In this document: positions 35,703-44,619 of the stretch, piece after piece | How the letters are laid out: each line of letters starts with the position of its first letter | Position numbering within the stretch: position 1 is the first letter of the stretch | Source of the DNA: Nocardioides exalbidus | GTDB taxonomy: Bacteria; Actinomycetota; Actinomycetes; Propionibacteriales; Nocardioidaceae | Direction: 5' to 3' | Assembly (NCBI RefSeq): GCF_900105585.1 | Contig: NZ_FNRT01000002.1 | Location: 1,674,001-1,738,000 of the forward strand | Length of the DNA stretch: 64,000 nt | Notes under the pieces: model-generated | The model's database searches: none | What the model was told of the DNA's origin: nothing | Seen by the model: only the letters and a program-made list of their open reading frames with translations | Translations under genes and position numbers: made by a program

Positions 35703-35743
35703 CCCGGAGTTTCAGCGCCGCCCTCACGGGGGAGATCTCCGCC

Positions 35744-36277
35744 ATGGCTACCGTGCTCTGGATCGTCGCGATCCTCCTCCTGGTCCTGACGATCGTGGAC
35801 CCCCGCCAGCTCTGGTACGCCACGACCGCCTGGCAGTTCAAGAACCCGGAGGCCAACGAGCCCTCCGGTGCCAGCTTCGCCCTCGGCCGGGTCGTCTCCG
35901 GCGTCGCGGCGCTCGGGTTCGGCATCGCCGCGCTCACCGTGACGGTCGACTCGGTCGGCCCGCTCACGCAGGACCGGCTCGACTCCGCGGGGTCCTCGGC
36001 CGCCGGGGACCTCACCGGTGCGTACGGCAAGTACGGGTCGCCCGGGGTCACGGCGATCCAGGAGGCGCTCGGGCGCGACGACGTGGAGGTGCGCGAGGGG
36101 CGCACCGTCAACGAGGACGCCCCCTTCGGGGAGTCCTACGGGATCCAGGAGTACTACGAGCTCCGGGCCGCCGACGACGACGCGGTCCGTGGCTGCATGG
36201 AGATCGCCTACGACGGCGGTCTCTTCCACGAGGGTGACCTCGACGTCGACGCGACGTACACCTCGGGTGCCTGCTGA
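35744..36277 (+). CDS. DUF6199-like membrane protein
   Basis: The 177-aa protein has an N-terminal span (residues 3-20), the motif DPRQLWYATTAWQFKNPEANEPS typical of DUF6199-type sequences, and a second span (about 48-65). A predicted outside domain has two Cys near the C-terminus (RGCMEIAY and final SGAC) that could form a disulphide. ATG 35744 was chosen because it starts the first membrane helix. Function is unknown. It lies between the ABC operon and the TetR promoter. Confidence 0.65.
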   Translation: MATVLWIVAILLLVLTIVDPRQLWYATTAWQFKNPEANEPSGASFALGRVVSGVAALGFGIAALTVTVDSVGPLTQDRLDSAGSSAAGDLTGAYGKYGSPGVTAIQEALGRDDVEVREGRTVNEDAPFGESYGIQEYYELRAADDDAVRGCMEIAYDGGLFHEGDLDVDATYTSGAC

Positions 36278-36282
36278 GAAAA

Positions 36283-36319
36283 AGTCAGGCTTGACTGTTT
36301 GTTAGTACGACGGCACGCT
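36283..36319 (+). promoter_or_regulatory. Promoter and operator of the acyl-CoA carboxylase operon
   Basis: AGTCAGGCTTGACT (36283-36296) is a 5+4+5 dyad overlapping a -35 TTGACT (36291-36296). A 17-bp spacer leads to CACGCT (36314-36319). The predicted transcription start coincides with GTG 36326, suggesting a leaderless tetR mRNA under autorepression. Confidence 0.55.
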
Positions 36320-36325
36320 GGGACG

Positions 36326-36925
36326 GTGACCTCGACCCGGGTGCCGCAGGCCGACCGGACCCGCGCGATGCGGGCCCGGCTGCTCGAGGCGACGGTCGAG
36401 CTCCTGGTCGAGCGCGGGTTCGCCGGCACGTCGACGACCCTCGTCTCCGAGCGGGCAGGCGTGAGCCGCGGCGCCCAGCTGCACCACTTCCCGACCAAGA
36501 ACGACCTCGTCGTCGCCGCCGTCGAGCACCTCACCGAGCGCCGCGGCGCCGAGCTCGCGGAGGCCGCGGCCGCACTGCCGGCGGGGAAGCGGCGCACCCG
36601 TGCCGTCGTCGAGATGCTCGGCGACCACTTCTCCTCGCCGGTGTTCGCCGCCGCGCTCGAGCTGTGGGTCGCCGCCCGCACCGACGAGACGCTGCTCGCC
36701 GCCGTCGCCCCGCTCGAGCAGCGGGTCGGTCGCGAGGCGCACCGGATGACGGTCGCCGCGCTCGGTGCCGACGAGTCGCGGCCCGGCGTGCGCGAGCTCG
36801 TGCAGGCCACCCTCGACCTGGTGCGGGGCCTCGGCCTCGCGTCCACGATCACCGACGACTCCGCCCGCCGCCGGCGCATCCTGCGCGAGTGGGCCGACGT
36901 GCTCGAGAAGGAGCTCACGACATGA
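36326..36925 (+). CDS. TetR family transcriptional regulator
   Basis: The 199-aa regulator has a TetR HTH at about residues 10-57 (RARLLEATVELLVERGFAGTSTTLVSERAGVSRGAQLHHFPTKNDLV). An all-helical ligand domain follows. GTG 36326 is preferred over TTG 36299 because the predicted promoter lies between them. It heads a run of eight overlapping genes for acyl-CoA metabolism, and the dyad AGTCA-N4-TGACT at 36283 is its likely operator. An acyl-CoA inducer is plausible by analogy. Confidence 0.9.
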   Translation: MTSTRVPQADRTRAMRARLLEATVELLVERGFAGTSTTLVSERAGVSRGAQLHHFPTKNDLVVAAVEHLTERRGAELAEAAAALPAGKRRTRAVVEMLGDHFSSPVFAAALELWVAARTDETLLAAVAPLEQRVGREAHRMTVAALGADESRPGVRELVQATLDLVRGLGLASTITDDSARRRRILREWADVLEKELTT

Positions 36926-37701
36926 CCGACGTGCTCCAGCAGGTGCTCGCCGACCTCGCCGCCGAGGGCGACGCGCTCGAGTGGCTCGTCGCCGACCTCG
37001 ACGAGGGCGGCTGGCACACCCCCACGCCGGCGCCCGGCTGGGACGTCGCGGCCCAGGTCGCCCACCTCGCGTGGACCGACGAGGCAGCGCTGAAGGCGGC
37101 GACCGACAAGGACGCGTGGGACGCGCTCGTGCTCGAGGCGCTCGCCGACCCCGAGCACTACGTCGACCGCCAGGCCCTTGCCGTCGCGAGCGAGCCCGGG
37201 CTCCTGCAGCGCTGGCGGCGTACCCGCGCCGACCTCCACGCGGCCCTGACCGCGTTCCCGAGCGGGGCGAAGATGCCGTGGTTCGGCCCGCCCATGTCGG
37301 CCGCGTCGATGGCGACCGCCCGGCTGATGGAGACGTGGGCGCACAGCCTCGACGTGCACGCGGGCCTCGGCGCGCAGGTCGTCGACACCGACCGGATCCG
37401 CCACGTCGCGCACCTCGGCGTCCGCACCCGTGACTTCGCCTTCGCCGTCCACGGCCTCGAGCCGCCGGCCGGCGAGTTCCGCATCGACCTGCTCTCGCCG
37501 TCCGACGACGTGTGGAGCTGGGGTCCCGAGGACGCCGAGCAGACCCTGACCGGCACGGCCGGCGACTTCTGCCGGCTCGTCACCCAGCGCATCCACCGCG
37601 ACGACACCGACCTCGTCGCGGGCGGCGCCGACGTCGACCGGTGGCTCGACATCGCGCAGGCGTTCGCCGGGCAGCCGGGCGAGGGGCGGCGGCCGACGTG
37701 A
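36922..37701 (+). CDS. TIGR03084 family protein (DinB-like metal-binding)
   Basis: The 259-aa protein matches TIGR03084 / mycothiol-dependent maleylpyruvate isomerase N-terminal-like folds. It has a helical bundle with GWDVAAQVAHLAWTDEAAL and METWAHSLDVHAGLG, where the His residues could bind metal. Family members are actinobacterial, typically near acyl-CoA genes, with no proven reaction. ATG 36922 overlaps the tetR stop (ATGA) and the stop overlaps the next GTG (GTGA), so it is a fixed part of the operon. Confidence 0.85.
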   Translation: MTDVLQQVLADLAAEGDALEWLVADLDEGGWHTPTPAPGWDVAAQVAHLAWTDEAALKAATDKDAWDALVLEALADPEHYVDRQALAVASEPGLLQRWRRTRADLHAALTAFPSGAKMPWFGPPMSAASMATARLMETWAHSLDVHAGLGAQVVDTDRIRHVAHLGVRTRDFAFAVHGLEPPAGEFRIDLLSPSDDVWSWGPEDAEQTLTGTAGDFCRLVTQRIHRDDTDLVAGGADVDRWLDIAQAFAGQPGEGRRPT

Positions 37702-39401
37702 CGGGTGTCGTGCGGATCGGAAACTGCTCCGGCTTCTACGGCGACCGGCTCGCCGCCATGCGCGAGATGCTCGAGGGCGGTCGGCTCGACGTGCTCACCG
37801 GCGACTACCTCGCCGAGCTCACCATGCTGATCCTCGGCAAGGACCAGCTGAAGGACCCGACCCTCGGCTACGCCCGCACGTTCGTCCGCCAGGTCGAGGA
37901 CTGCCTCGGCCTCGCGCTCGAGCAGGGCGTGAAGATCGTCGCCAACGCCGGCGGCCTCAACCCCGCCGGGCTCGCCGACAGGCTCCGCGAGGTCGCCTCC
38001 GGCCTGGGGCTGGACCCGGCGATCGCCCACGTCGAGGGCGACGACGTCCGCCACCTCTCCTTCGATGGCGCGCTGACCGCCAACGCCTACCTCGGCGGCT
38101 TCGGCATCGCCGCGGCGCTCACCGGCGGCGCCGACATCGTCGTCACCGGGCGGGTCACCGACGCGTCCCTCGTCGTCGGGCCCGCGGTTGCCCGCCACGG
38201 CTGGAGCGCGACGTCGTACGACGAGCTGGCGGGCGCGGTCGTCGCCGGCCACGTCATCGAGTGCGGCACCCAGGCCACCGGCGGCAACTTCAGCGGCTTC
38301 CTCGCGCTGCCCCACCGCGACCGGCCGCTCGGGTTCCCGGTCGCCGAGGTCGCCGCAGACGGGTCGTCCGTGATCACCAAGCACGCCGGCACCGGCGGCG
38401 CGGTCACGATCGACACCGTCACCGCGCAGCTCGTCTACGAGATCCAGTCCACCCGCTACCTCGGCCCGGACGTCACCGTCCACCTCGACTCGGTCCGGCT
38501 CGACGACGACGGTGAGGACCGCGTCCGGGTCAGCGGGGTCGTCGGGGAGGCCCCACCGCAGCGGCTCAAGGTCTGCGTCAACGAGCTCGGCGGCTGGCGC
38601 AACAGCGTCGAGCTCGTGCTCACCGGCCTCGACGTCGAGGCCAAGGCGGAGTGGGTGAGGTCCCAGCTCACGCCGTCCGCCGCCCAGGTCCACTGGTCCG
38701 AGGTCGTGCTCCCGCCCGCCGACGCCGACACCGAGGAGTCCGCCTCGACGCTGCTGCGCTGCACCGTCAAGGACCCCTCGCCCGACCCGGTCGGCCGCGC
38801 CTTCACCGCGGCAGCCGTCGAGCTCGCCCTCGGCTCCTACCCCGGCTTCACGATGACCGCACCGCCCGCGCCCGCGACGCCGTTCGGCATCTACCGCGCG
38901 GCCTACGTCGACCGCGCCGACGTCACGCACACGGTCGTCCACGCCGACGGTCGTCGGGAGGTCGTCGCCGACCCCACGTCGTACACGCCCACCGAGGAGG
39001 CACCCGGCGCCCGCCCGTCGCCGTACCCGGGCCGCACCGACGTGATGACCCGCCGGCTGCCGCTCGGTCGCTTCGTCCACGCCCGCTCCGGCGACAAGGG
39101 CGGGGACGCCAACGTCGGGCTCTGGGTCGCGCACGACGGCGTCGCGCAGGAGAAGTACGACGCCCGCGTGCAGTGGCTGTTCAAGATGATGTCGCCGCGC
39201 GGGATCGGCGCGCTGCTGCCGGAGGCGGCGGACCTCGAGGTCGACGTGTGGCTGCTGCCCCACCTCGGCGCGGTCAACCTGGTCATCCACGGCCTGCTCG
39301 GCGACGGGGTCGCCGCGTCCACGCGCTTCGACCCGCAGGCCAAGGGGCTCGGCGAGTGGCTGCGCTCGCGGATGGTCTCGATCGAGGACTCGCTGCTGTG
39401 A
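37698..39401 (+). CDS. AtuA-like (DUF1446) acyclic terpene utilisation family protein
   Basis: The 567-aa protein has the DUF1446/AtuA core: RIGNCSGFYGDRL at the start, LTGDYLAELTMLIL, IVANAGGLNPAGL, then GGADIVVTGRVTDASL and GGNFSGF. A C-terminal domain of about 115 residues is fused (LGRFVHARSGDKGGDANVGLWV), often a separate protein elsewhere. AtuA is needed for growth on citronellol-type terpenes in Pseudomonas, but its chemistry is unsettled. It starts at GTG 37698. Its neighbours (carboxylase, dehydrogenases) match the Atu and leucine-catabolism context. Confidence 0.87.
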   Translation: MTGVVRIGNCSGFYGDRLAAMREMLEGGRLDVLTGDYLAELTMLILGKDQLKDPTLGYARTFVRQVEDCLGLALEQGVKIVANAGGLNPAGLADRLREVASGLGLDPAIAHVEGDDVRHLSFDGALTANAYLGGFGIAAALTGGADIVVTGRVTDASLVVGPAVARHGWSATSYDELAGAVVAGHVIECGTQATGGNFSGFLALPHRDRPLGFPVAEVAADGSSVITKHAGTGGAVTIDTVTAQLVYEIQSTRYLGPDVTVHLDSVRLDDDGEDRVRVSGVVGEAPPQRLKVCVNELGGWRNSVELVLTGLDVEAKAEWVRSQLTPSAAQVHWSEVVLPPADADTEESASTLLRCTVKDPSPDPVGRAFTAAAVELALGSYPGFTMTAPPAPATPFGIYRAAYVDRADVTHTVVHADGRREVVADPTSYTPTEEAPGARPSPYPGRTDVMTRRLPLGRFVHARSGDKGGDANVGLWVAHDGVAQEKYDARVQWLFKMMSPRGIGALLPEAADLEVDVWLLPHLGAVNLVIHGLLGDGVAASTRFDPQAKGLGEWLRSRMVSIEDSLL

Positions 39402-40528
39402 TCACCGAGCGCGACGCCCTGCGCGCGACCGCGGCCGAGTTCACGCGCCGCGAGGTCGTGCCGCACCTCCAGGAGTGGGAGGACGCGGGGGAGATCCCGC
39501 GCTCGCTGCACCGGACGGCGGGCGACCTCGGGCTGCTCGGCGTCGGCTTCCCGGAGTCGGTCGGCGGCGGGGGAGACCTGCTCGACTCGGTGGCGGTGCA
39601 GGAGGCGATGTTCGACGCCGGCGCCTCGAGCGGGTTGATGGCCGGGCTCGTCACGAGCGGCATCGCGCTGCCCCACATCGCGGCCTCCGGCGACACCGAC
39701 CTCGTCGACCGCTTCGTGCGCCCGACACTGGCCGGCGAGACGATCGGGTCGCTCGCGATCACCGAGCCCGGCGGTGGCTCCGACGTCGCGCGCCTCACCA
39801 CCCGGGCGGTGCGTGAGGGGGACTCCTACGTCGTCAACGGCGCGAAGACCTTCATCACGAGCGGCGTCCGTGCCGACTTCGTGACGACCGCCGTGCGCAC
39901 CGGTGGGCCGGGGCACGGCGGCCTCTCGCTGCTGGTCGTCGAGAAGGGCACGCCGGGCTTCACGGTCAGCCGGTCGCTGAGGAAGATGGGCTGGCACTGC
40001 TCCGACACCGCCGAGCTGTCGTTCGTCGACGTCCGCGTGCCGGCGGCCAACCTCGTCGGGGCGGAGGGCTCCGGGTTCGCGCAGATCGCCGACCAGTTCG
40101 TCGTCGAGCGGATCGCGCTGGCCGTCCACGGCTACGGCATCGCGGCACGGAGCCTCGACCTCGCGGCGGCGTGGTGCCGGGAGCGCGAGACCTTCGGCCG
40201 CCCGCTCGCCAGCAACCAGACGGTCAGCCACACGCTCGTCGAGATGCGCCGCCAGGTCGAGGTCGCGCGCACCTACACGCGCGCGGTCGCCGCACGGCAC
40301 GTCGCCGGCGAGGGCGTGATCGCCGAGGCGTGCCTGGCCAAGCAGACCGCCGTCGACTGCGCCGCGTTCGTCTGCGACCGGGCCGTCCAGCTCTTCGGCG
40401 GCACCGGCTACCTGCACGGCACCGAGGTGGAGCGGCACTACCGCGACGCCCGGCTGCTGCCGATCGGGGGTGGCGCGGACGAGGTGCTGCGCGACCTCAC
40501 CGCCAAGCTCTTGGGTTACGCATCATGA
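39398..40528 (+). CDS. Acyl-CoA dehydrogenase
   Basis: The 376-aa flavoprotein has the ACAD layout: N-terminal helices, the beta domain with LAITEPGGGSDVARLTT, GAKTFITSG and MGWHCSDTAELSFVDVRVP, and a C-terminal bundle with RETFGRPLASNQ and LFGGTGYLHGTEVERHYRDAR. It introduces the alpha,beta double bond before carboxylation or hydration. It starts at GTG 39398, overlapping the AtuA-like stop. Substrate is probably a branched or terpenoid acyl-CoA, inferred from context. Confidence 0.92.
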   Translation: MITERDALRATAAEFTRREVVPHLQEWEDAGEIPRSLHRTAGDLGLLGVGFPESVGGGGDLLDSVAVQEAMFDAGASSGLMAGLVTSGIALPHIAASGDTDLVDRFVRPTLAGETIGSLAITEPGGGSDVARLTTRAVREGDSYVVNGAKTFITSGVRADFVTTAVRTGGPGHGGLSLLVVEKGTPGFTVSRSLRKMGWHCSDTAELSFVDVRVPAANLVGAEGSGFAQIADQFVVERIALAVHGYGIAARSLDLAAAWCRERETFGRPLASNQTVSHTLVEMRRQVEVARTYTRAVAARHVAGEGVIAEACLAKQTAVDCAAFVCDRAVQLFGGTGYLHGTEVERHYRDARLLPIGGGADEVLRDLTAKLLGYAS

Positions 40529-40538
40529 AGGAGATCCG

Positions 40539-41009
40539 ATGATCAGGCTGCCCTCCCTCGGTGACGAGGTCTCGGTCCAGATGGACGCCACGCCGGCCGA
40601 GGTCTGGGACCTCGTCAGCGACGTCACCCGGATCGGCGAGTTCAGCCCCGAGACCTTCGAGGCGAAGTGGACCCGCGGTGCGACGGGGCCGGAGGTCGGG
40701 GCGTACTTCAAGGGCCACGTGAAGCGCAACGGCGTCGGCCCGACCTACTGGTCGGGCTGCAAGGTGACGGCCTGCGAGCCCGAGAGGCTCTTCGAGTTCT
40801 CCGTCGGCTCGGACTCCGTGACCGTCAACAACTGGGGCTACCGGCTCGAGCCGAAGGACGGCGGCACCCTGGTCACGGAGTACTTCCGCCTCGACCCGAA
40901 CCTCCCCACGCGCCTCTACTGGCTCGTCCTCGGCCCACTGCGTCGCCGCACCAACAAGTTGGGGATGCAGACGACGCTCGAGCGGATGAAGGCGGTGCTC
41001 GAGTCATGA
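40539..41009 (+). CDS. SRPBCC family protein
   Basis: The 156-aa protein is a START/Bet v1-like (polyketide cyclase/dehydrase type) fold: VSVQMDATPAEVWDLVSDVTRIGEFSPE, a central strand region with YWSGCKVTACEPERLFEF and a C-terminal helix NKLGMQTTLERMKAVLE. Such proteins bind hydrophobic ligands. ATG 40539 follows AAGGAGATCCG, the strongest ribosome site in this operon. Its stop overlaps the carboxyltransferase ATG. A ligand-carrying role for acyl or terpenoid intermediates is inference. Confidence 0.88.
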   Translation: MIRLPSLGDEVSVQMDATPAEVWDLVSDVTRIGEFSPETFEAKWTRGATGPEVGAYFKGHVKRNGVGPTYWSGCKVTACEPERLFEFSVGSDSVTVNNWGYRLEPKDGGTLVTEYFRLDPNLPTRLYWLVLGPLRRRTNKLGMQTTLERMKAVLES

Positions 41010-42649
41010 CGAACCGCGAGGCGATGCTCGACAAGATCGCCGACCTCGACGCGCAGCACGCCGTCGCGGTGGCGGGCGGGGGCGAGAAGTACGTCGAGCG
41101 CCACCACGCGCGCGGCAAGCTGACGGCCCGCGAGCGGATCGAGCTGCTCGTCGACCCCGGGTCGGCCTTCCTCGAGCTGTCGCCGCTGGCGGGCTGGGGC
41201 TCGGACTTCACCGTCGGTGCGTCCGTGGTGACCGGCATCGGCGTGGTCGAGGGCGTCGAGTGCCTGATCTCGGCGAACGACCCGACGGTCAAGGGTGGCG
41301 CGTCGAACCCGTGGACGGTCAAGAAGATCTTCCGCGCCTCGCAGATCGCCGAGGAGAACAACCTCCCGACGATCTCGCTGGTCGAGTCCGGCGGTGCCGA
41401 CCTGCCGACGCAGAAGGAGATCTTCATCCCAGGCGGACGGCTCTTCCGCGACCTGACGCGGTCGTCCGCGCGCAAGCAACCGACCATCGCCCTGGTCTTC
41501 GGCAACTCGACCGCCGGCGGGGCCTACGTGCCGGGGATGAGCGACTACACGGTCTTCGTCCGCGGCGGCGCCAAGGTCTTCCTCGGCGGTCCGCCCCTGG
41601 TGAAGATGGCCACGGGCGAGGAGTCCGACGACGAGTCCCTCGGCGGCGCCGAGATGCACGCCCGGGTCTCCGGCCTCGCCGACTACCTCGCCGAGGACGA
41701 GCACGACGCCATCCGCATCGGGCGCCGGATCGTGGCGCGGCTGAACCGCAACCAGCCCGACCTTTGCACCCAGGACTCCCGCTTCGCCCCCCAGATCTCG
41801 GCCGACAAGCGGGGCGGTCACCGGATATCCGGTGACTCCAGCCCAGCCCGCTTCGCCGAGCCAGACGCCGACCCCGAGGGTCTGCTCGACCTCATCCCGA
41901 CCGACCTCAAGGAGCCGTTCGACCCGCGGGAGGTGATCATCCGCGTCGTCGACGGGACGAGCGCCCACAACGGCCGGCCGTTCGACGAGTTCAAGCCGCT
42001 CTACGGCACCTCGCTCGTCACCGGCTGGGCGCGGCTGCACGGGCGCCCGGTCGGCATCCTCGCCAATGCCCAGGGCGTGCTGTTCAGCGAGGAGGCGCAG
42101 AAGGCGACGCAGTTCATCCAGCTCGCGAACCAGTCCGACACCCCGCTGCTGTTCCTCCACAACACGACGGGCTACATGGTCGGCAAGGACTACGAGCAGG
42201 GCGGGATCATCAAGCACGGCGCGCAGATGCTCAACGCCGTGTCCAACAGCACCGTCCCGCACCTCAGCGTGATCATGGCCGCCTCCTACGGCGCCGGGAA
42301 CTACGGCATGAACGGCCGCGCGTTCGACCCCCGCTTCCTCTTCACCTGGCCGAGTGCGAAGTCCGCGGTCATGGGACCTGCCCAGCTCGCGGGCGTGCTC
42401 AGCATCGTCGCCCGCGCGGCTGCCGAGTCGAAGGGCCAGCAGTACGACGAGGAGGGCGACGCCGGCATGCGCGCGATGGTCGAGCAGATGGTCGAGGAGC
42501 AGTCGCTGCCCTACGCCCTGTCCGGGATGCTCTACGACGACGGCGTGATCGACCCCCGCGACACCCGCACCGTCCTGGCCATCTGCCTCAGCGTCATCGG
42601 GAACGCTCCGATCAAGGGCGCCGACGGCTTCGGCGTCTTCAGGATGTGA
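41006..42649 (+). CDS. Acyl-CoA carboxylase beta (carboxyltransferase) subunit carrying an in-frame palindromic element
   Basis: The 547-aa carboxyltransferase has the two crotonase-like halves: N-half with HHARGKLTARERIELL, GGAYVPGMSDYTVF and GGAEMHARVSGLADY; C-half with FDEFKPLYGTSLVTGWA, QSDTPLLFLHNTTGYMVG and SYGAGNYGMNGRAFDPRF. It transfers CO2 from biotin to an acyl-CoA, probably 3-methylcrotonyl- or geranyl-type. Residues 252-278 are encoded by repeat copy C, placed in the linker between the halves (after RRIVARLNRNQP, before the DPEGLLDLIPTDLKEPFDPREV region). The frame is intact, so the enzyme may still be active. ATG 41006 overlaps the SRPBCC stop. Confidence 0.93.
   Translation: MTNREAMLDKIADLDAQHAVAVAGGGEKYVERHHARGKLTARERIELLVDPGSAFLELSPLAGWGSDFTVGASVVTGIGVVEGVECLISANDPTVKGGASNPWTVKKIFRASQIAEENNLPTISLVESGGADLPTQKEIFIPGGRLFRDLTRSSARKQPTIALVFGNSTAGGAYVPGMSDYTVFVRGGAKVFLGGPPLVKMATGEESDDESLGGAEMHARVSGLADYLAEDEHDAIRIGRRIVARLNRNQPDLCTQDSRFAPQISADKRGGHRISGDSSPARFAEPDADPEGLLDLIPTDLKEPFDPREVIIRVVDGTSAHNGRPFDEFKPLYGTSLVTGWARLHGRPVGILANAQGVLFSEEAQKATQFIQLANQSDTPLLFLHNTTGYMVGKDYEQGGIIKHGAQMLNAVSNSTVPHLSVIMAASYGAGNYGMNGRAFDPRFLFTWPSAKSAVMGPAQLAGVLSIVARAAAESKGQQYDEEGDAGMRAMVEQMVEEQSLPYALSGMLYDDGVIDPRDTRTVLAICLSVIGNAPIKGADGFGVFRM
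41758..41836 (+). repeat. Palindromic element, copy C, inside a coding sequence
   Basis: 73 of 79 positions match copy B. The GGATATCC-centred 20-bp palindrome (41817-41836) is perfect, while the CCCAGATCTGGG palindrome is broken by one change. Together with two flanking bases it adds 27 codons (DLCTQDSRFAPQISADKRGG plus HRISGDS) without a stop or frame change. Confidence 0.92.
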
Positions 42650-44619
42650 CGGCCATGATCCAGCGCCTGTTGGTCGCCAACCGCGGCGAGATCGCCCGCC
42701 GCGTCTTCGCCACGTGTCGCCGCCTCGGCATCGAGACGGTCGCGGTCCACTCCGACGCCGACGCCGGGTTGCCCTACGTCGCCGAGGCCGACCACGCCGT
42801 CCGGCTGCCGGGCACCGCGCCTGCCGACACCTACCTCCGCATCGACCTCGTCGTCGACGCGGCGCTGAGGTCGGGCGCCGACGCGGTCCACCCGGGCTAC
42901 GGCTTCCTCTCGGAGAACGCCGCATTCGCCCGCGCAGTCATCGGTGCCGGCCTCACCTGGGTCGGCCCGCCGCCGGACGCGATCGAGGCCATGGGCGACA
43001 AGATCCGCGCGAAGGACATCGCCGCGCGCGCCGGCGTACCCGTCCTCTCCGCTCCCGACCAGCCGACCGAGGCCGACCTCCCGCTGCTGGTGAAGGCCTC
43101 CGCCGGCGGCGGCGGCCGCGGCATGCGGATCGTCCGGTCGCTCGACCGGCTCGACGCCGAGATCGAGTCCGCGCGCGCCGAGGCCGAGTCGGCCTTCGGT
43201 GACGGCACGGTCTTCGTGGAGCCCTACGTCGAGTCCGGGCGCCACGTCGAGGTGCAGGTGATGGCCGACGGATCCGGCGCGCGCGCCCTCGGCACCCGCG
43301 ACTGCTCCGTGCAGCGCCGGCACCAGAAGGTCGTCGAGGAGGCCCCGGCCCCCGGGCTGTCGGAGGAGACCGAGCGGGCGATGTGCGAGGCGGCCGAGCG
43401 GCTCGCCGATGGCATCGGCTACCGCGGCGCCGGCACGGTCGAGTTCCTCCACGACCCCGCCGGCGACCGCTACTTCTTCCTCGAGATGAACACGCGGCTC
43501 CAGGTCGAGCACCCGGTCACCGAGCTCGTGACCGGCCTCGACCTCGTCGAGCAGCAGCTCGCGGTCGCCGAGGGCCGCGGGCTGCCCGAGGTCGCGCCGT
43601 CGAGGGGCGGGCACGCGATCGAGGTACGCCTCTACGCCGAGGACGCGGCCTACGTCCCCCAGAGCGGCCGGCTGGTCACCTTCGACCTCCCGGCCGACAC
43701 CGAGCTCGGGCCGCTCGACCGGGCGGGCGTCCGGGTCGACAGCGGCTTCGCGAGCGGTGACGAGGTGTCGACGTTCTACGACGCGATGCTGGCCAAGGTG
43801 GTGGCGTGGGCGCCGACCCGCGAGCAGGCGGTCCGCCAGCTCGTCGCCGCGCTCCGTCGGGCCCGGATCCACGGCGTCACCACCAACCGCGACCAGCTCG
43901 TGGAGATCCTCACCGACCCGGTCTTCGTGGCCGGTGAGATGACCACGACGTGGCTCGAGTCGCGGGCGCCCTCGCCGGCTGCCGGCGACTGGATGGGGGC
44001 GGCCCTGCTGTGCGCGACGACCGCAGCGGTGCTCGATCAGGACGAGCGTCGCACGGCCCAGCGCGGCGTCCCGACTGGTTGGCGCAACGTCCGCAGCCAG
44101 GGGCAGGTCGAGCGGTTCGAGACCGGGTGGCCCGACGACGTGTTCGAGGGTGAGTGGGTCAGCGCCCGCACCGGCGTCGGCATCGCGTTCCCGAACGCCG
44201 ACTTCACCGTCGAGCGGGCCACGCGGCTCGAGCACGGCTGGCGCATCGACTGGTCCGGTGAGGGCGAGGGCGGGTGGTGCGAGGTCCGGTTCGGCCCGGG
44301 CCTGCCGGGCAGCCGCGAGGTGTACGTCGACAGCCCGCGCTCAGGACGCACGTTCCGCGAGGTGCCGCGCTTCACCGACCCCGCCGACGCCGTGGCGAGC
44401 GGTTCTCTGCTCGCGCCGATGCCCGGCACGGTCGTCTCCGTGAAGGTCGCCGCCGGTGCGGGCGTGGCGGCGGGCGACGTCGTCCTCGTGCTCGAGGCGA
44501 TGAAGATGCAGCACACCGTGACCGCGCCGCACGCCGGCACGGTCACCGAGATCAACGTCGAGCCCGGGTCGCAGGTCGCGTCCGGGGAGGTCCTGGCAGT
44601 AGTGGAGGAGAGCCCATGA
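42646..44619 (+). CDS. Acyl-CoA carboxylase alpha subunit (biotin carboxylase + BCCP)
   Basis: The 657-aa subunit has the biotin carboxylase N-domain (LLVANRGEIARRVF), ATP-grasp with KASAGGGGRGMR, the catalytic block RLQVEHPVTE and EVRLYAEDA. A BT-like middle domain follows, then a C-terminal biotinyl domain with LVLEAMKMQHTV (biotinyl Lys). It carboxylates its own biotin for the beta subunit encoded just upstream. It starts at GTG 42646 (GTGA overlap) or ATG 42655. Together with the 41006 gene it makes a two-subunit acyl-CoA carboxylase of methylcrotonyl/geranyl-CoA type. Confidence 0.93.
   Translation: MTAMIQRLLVANRGEIARRVFATCRRLGIETVAVHSDADAGLPYVAEADHAVRLPGTAPADTYLRIDLVVDAALRSGADAVHPGYGFLSENAAFARAVIGAGLTWVGPPPDAIEAMGDKIRAKDIAARAGVPVLSAPDQPTEADLPLLVKASAGGGGRGMRIVRSLDRLDAEIESARAEAESAFGDGTVFVEPYVESGRHVEVQVMADGSGARALGTRDCSVQRRHQKVVEEAPAPGLSEETERAMCEAAERLADGIGYRGAGTVEFLHDPAGDRYFFLEMNTRLQVEHPVTELVTGLDLVEQQLAVAEGRGLPEVAPSRGGHAIEVRLYAEDAAYVPQSGRLVTFDLPADTELGPLDRAGVRVDSGFASGDEVSTFYDAMLAKVVAWAPTREQAVRQLVAALRRARIHGVTTNRDQLVEILTDPVFVAGEMTTTWLESRAPSPAAGDWMGAALLCATTAAVLDQDERRTAQRGVPTGWRNVRSQGQVERFETGWPDDVFEGEWVSARTGVGIAFPNADFTVERATRLEHGWRIDWSGEGEGGWCEVRFGPGLPGSREVYVDSPRSGRTFREVPRFTDPADAVASGSLLAPMPGTVVSVKVAAGAGVAAGDVVLVLEAMKMQHTVTAPHAGTVTEINVEPGSQVASGEVLAVVEESP

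Noticed and set aside
36299..36325. Upstream TTG start for the TetR gene
   Set aside because: The predicted -10 lies downstream of that codon and the extra residues do not resemble the family.
41758..41836. Frameshift or sequencing error in the carboxyltransferase gene
   Set aside because: The inserted stretch matches two other copies in the window and leaves the frame intact on both sides.
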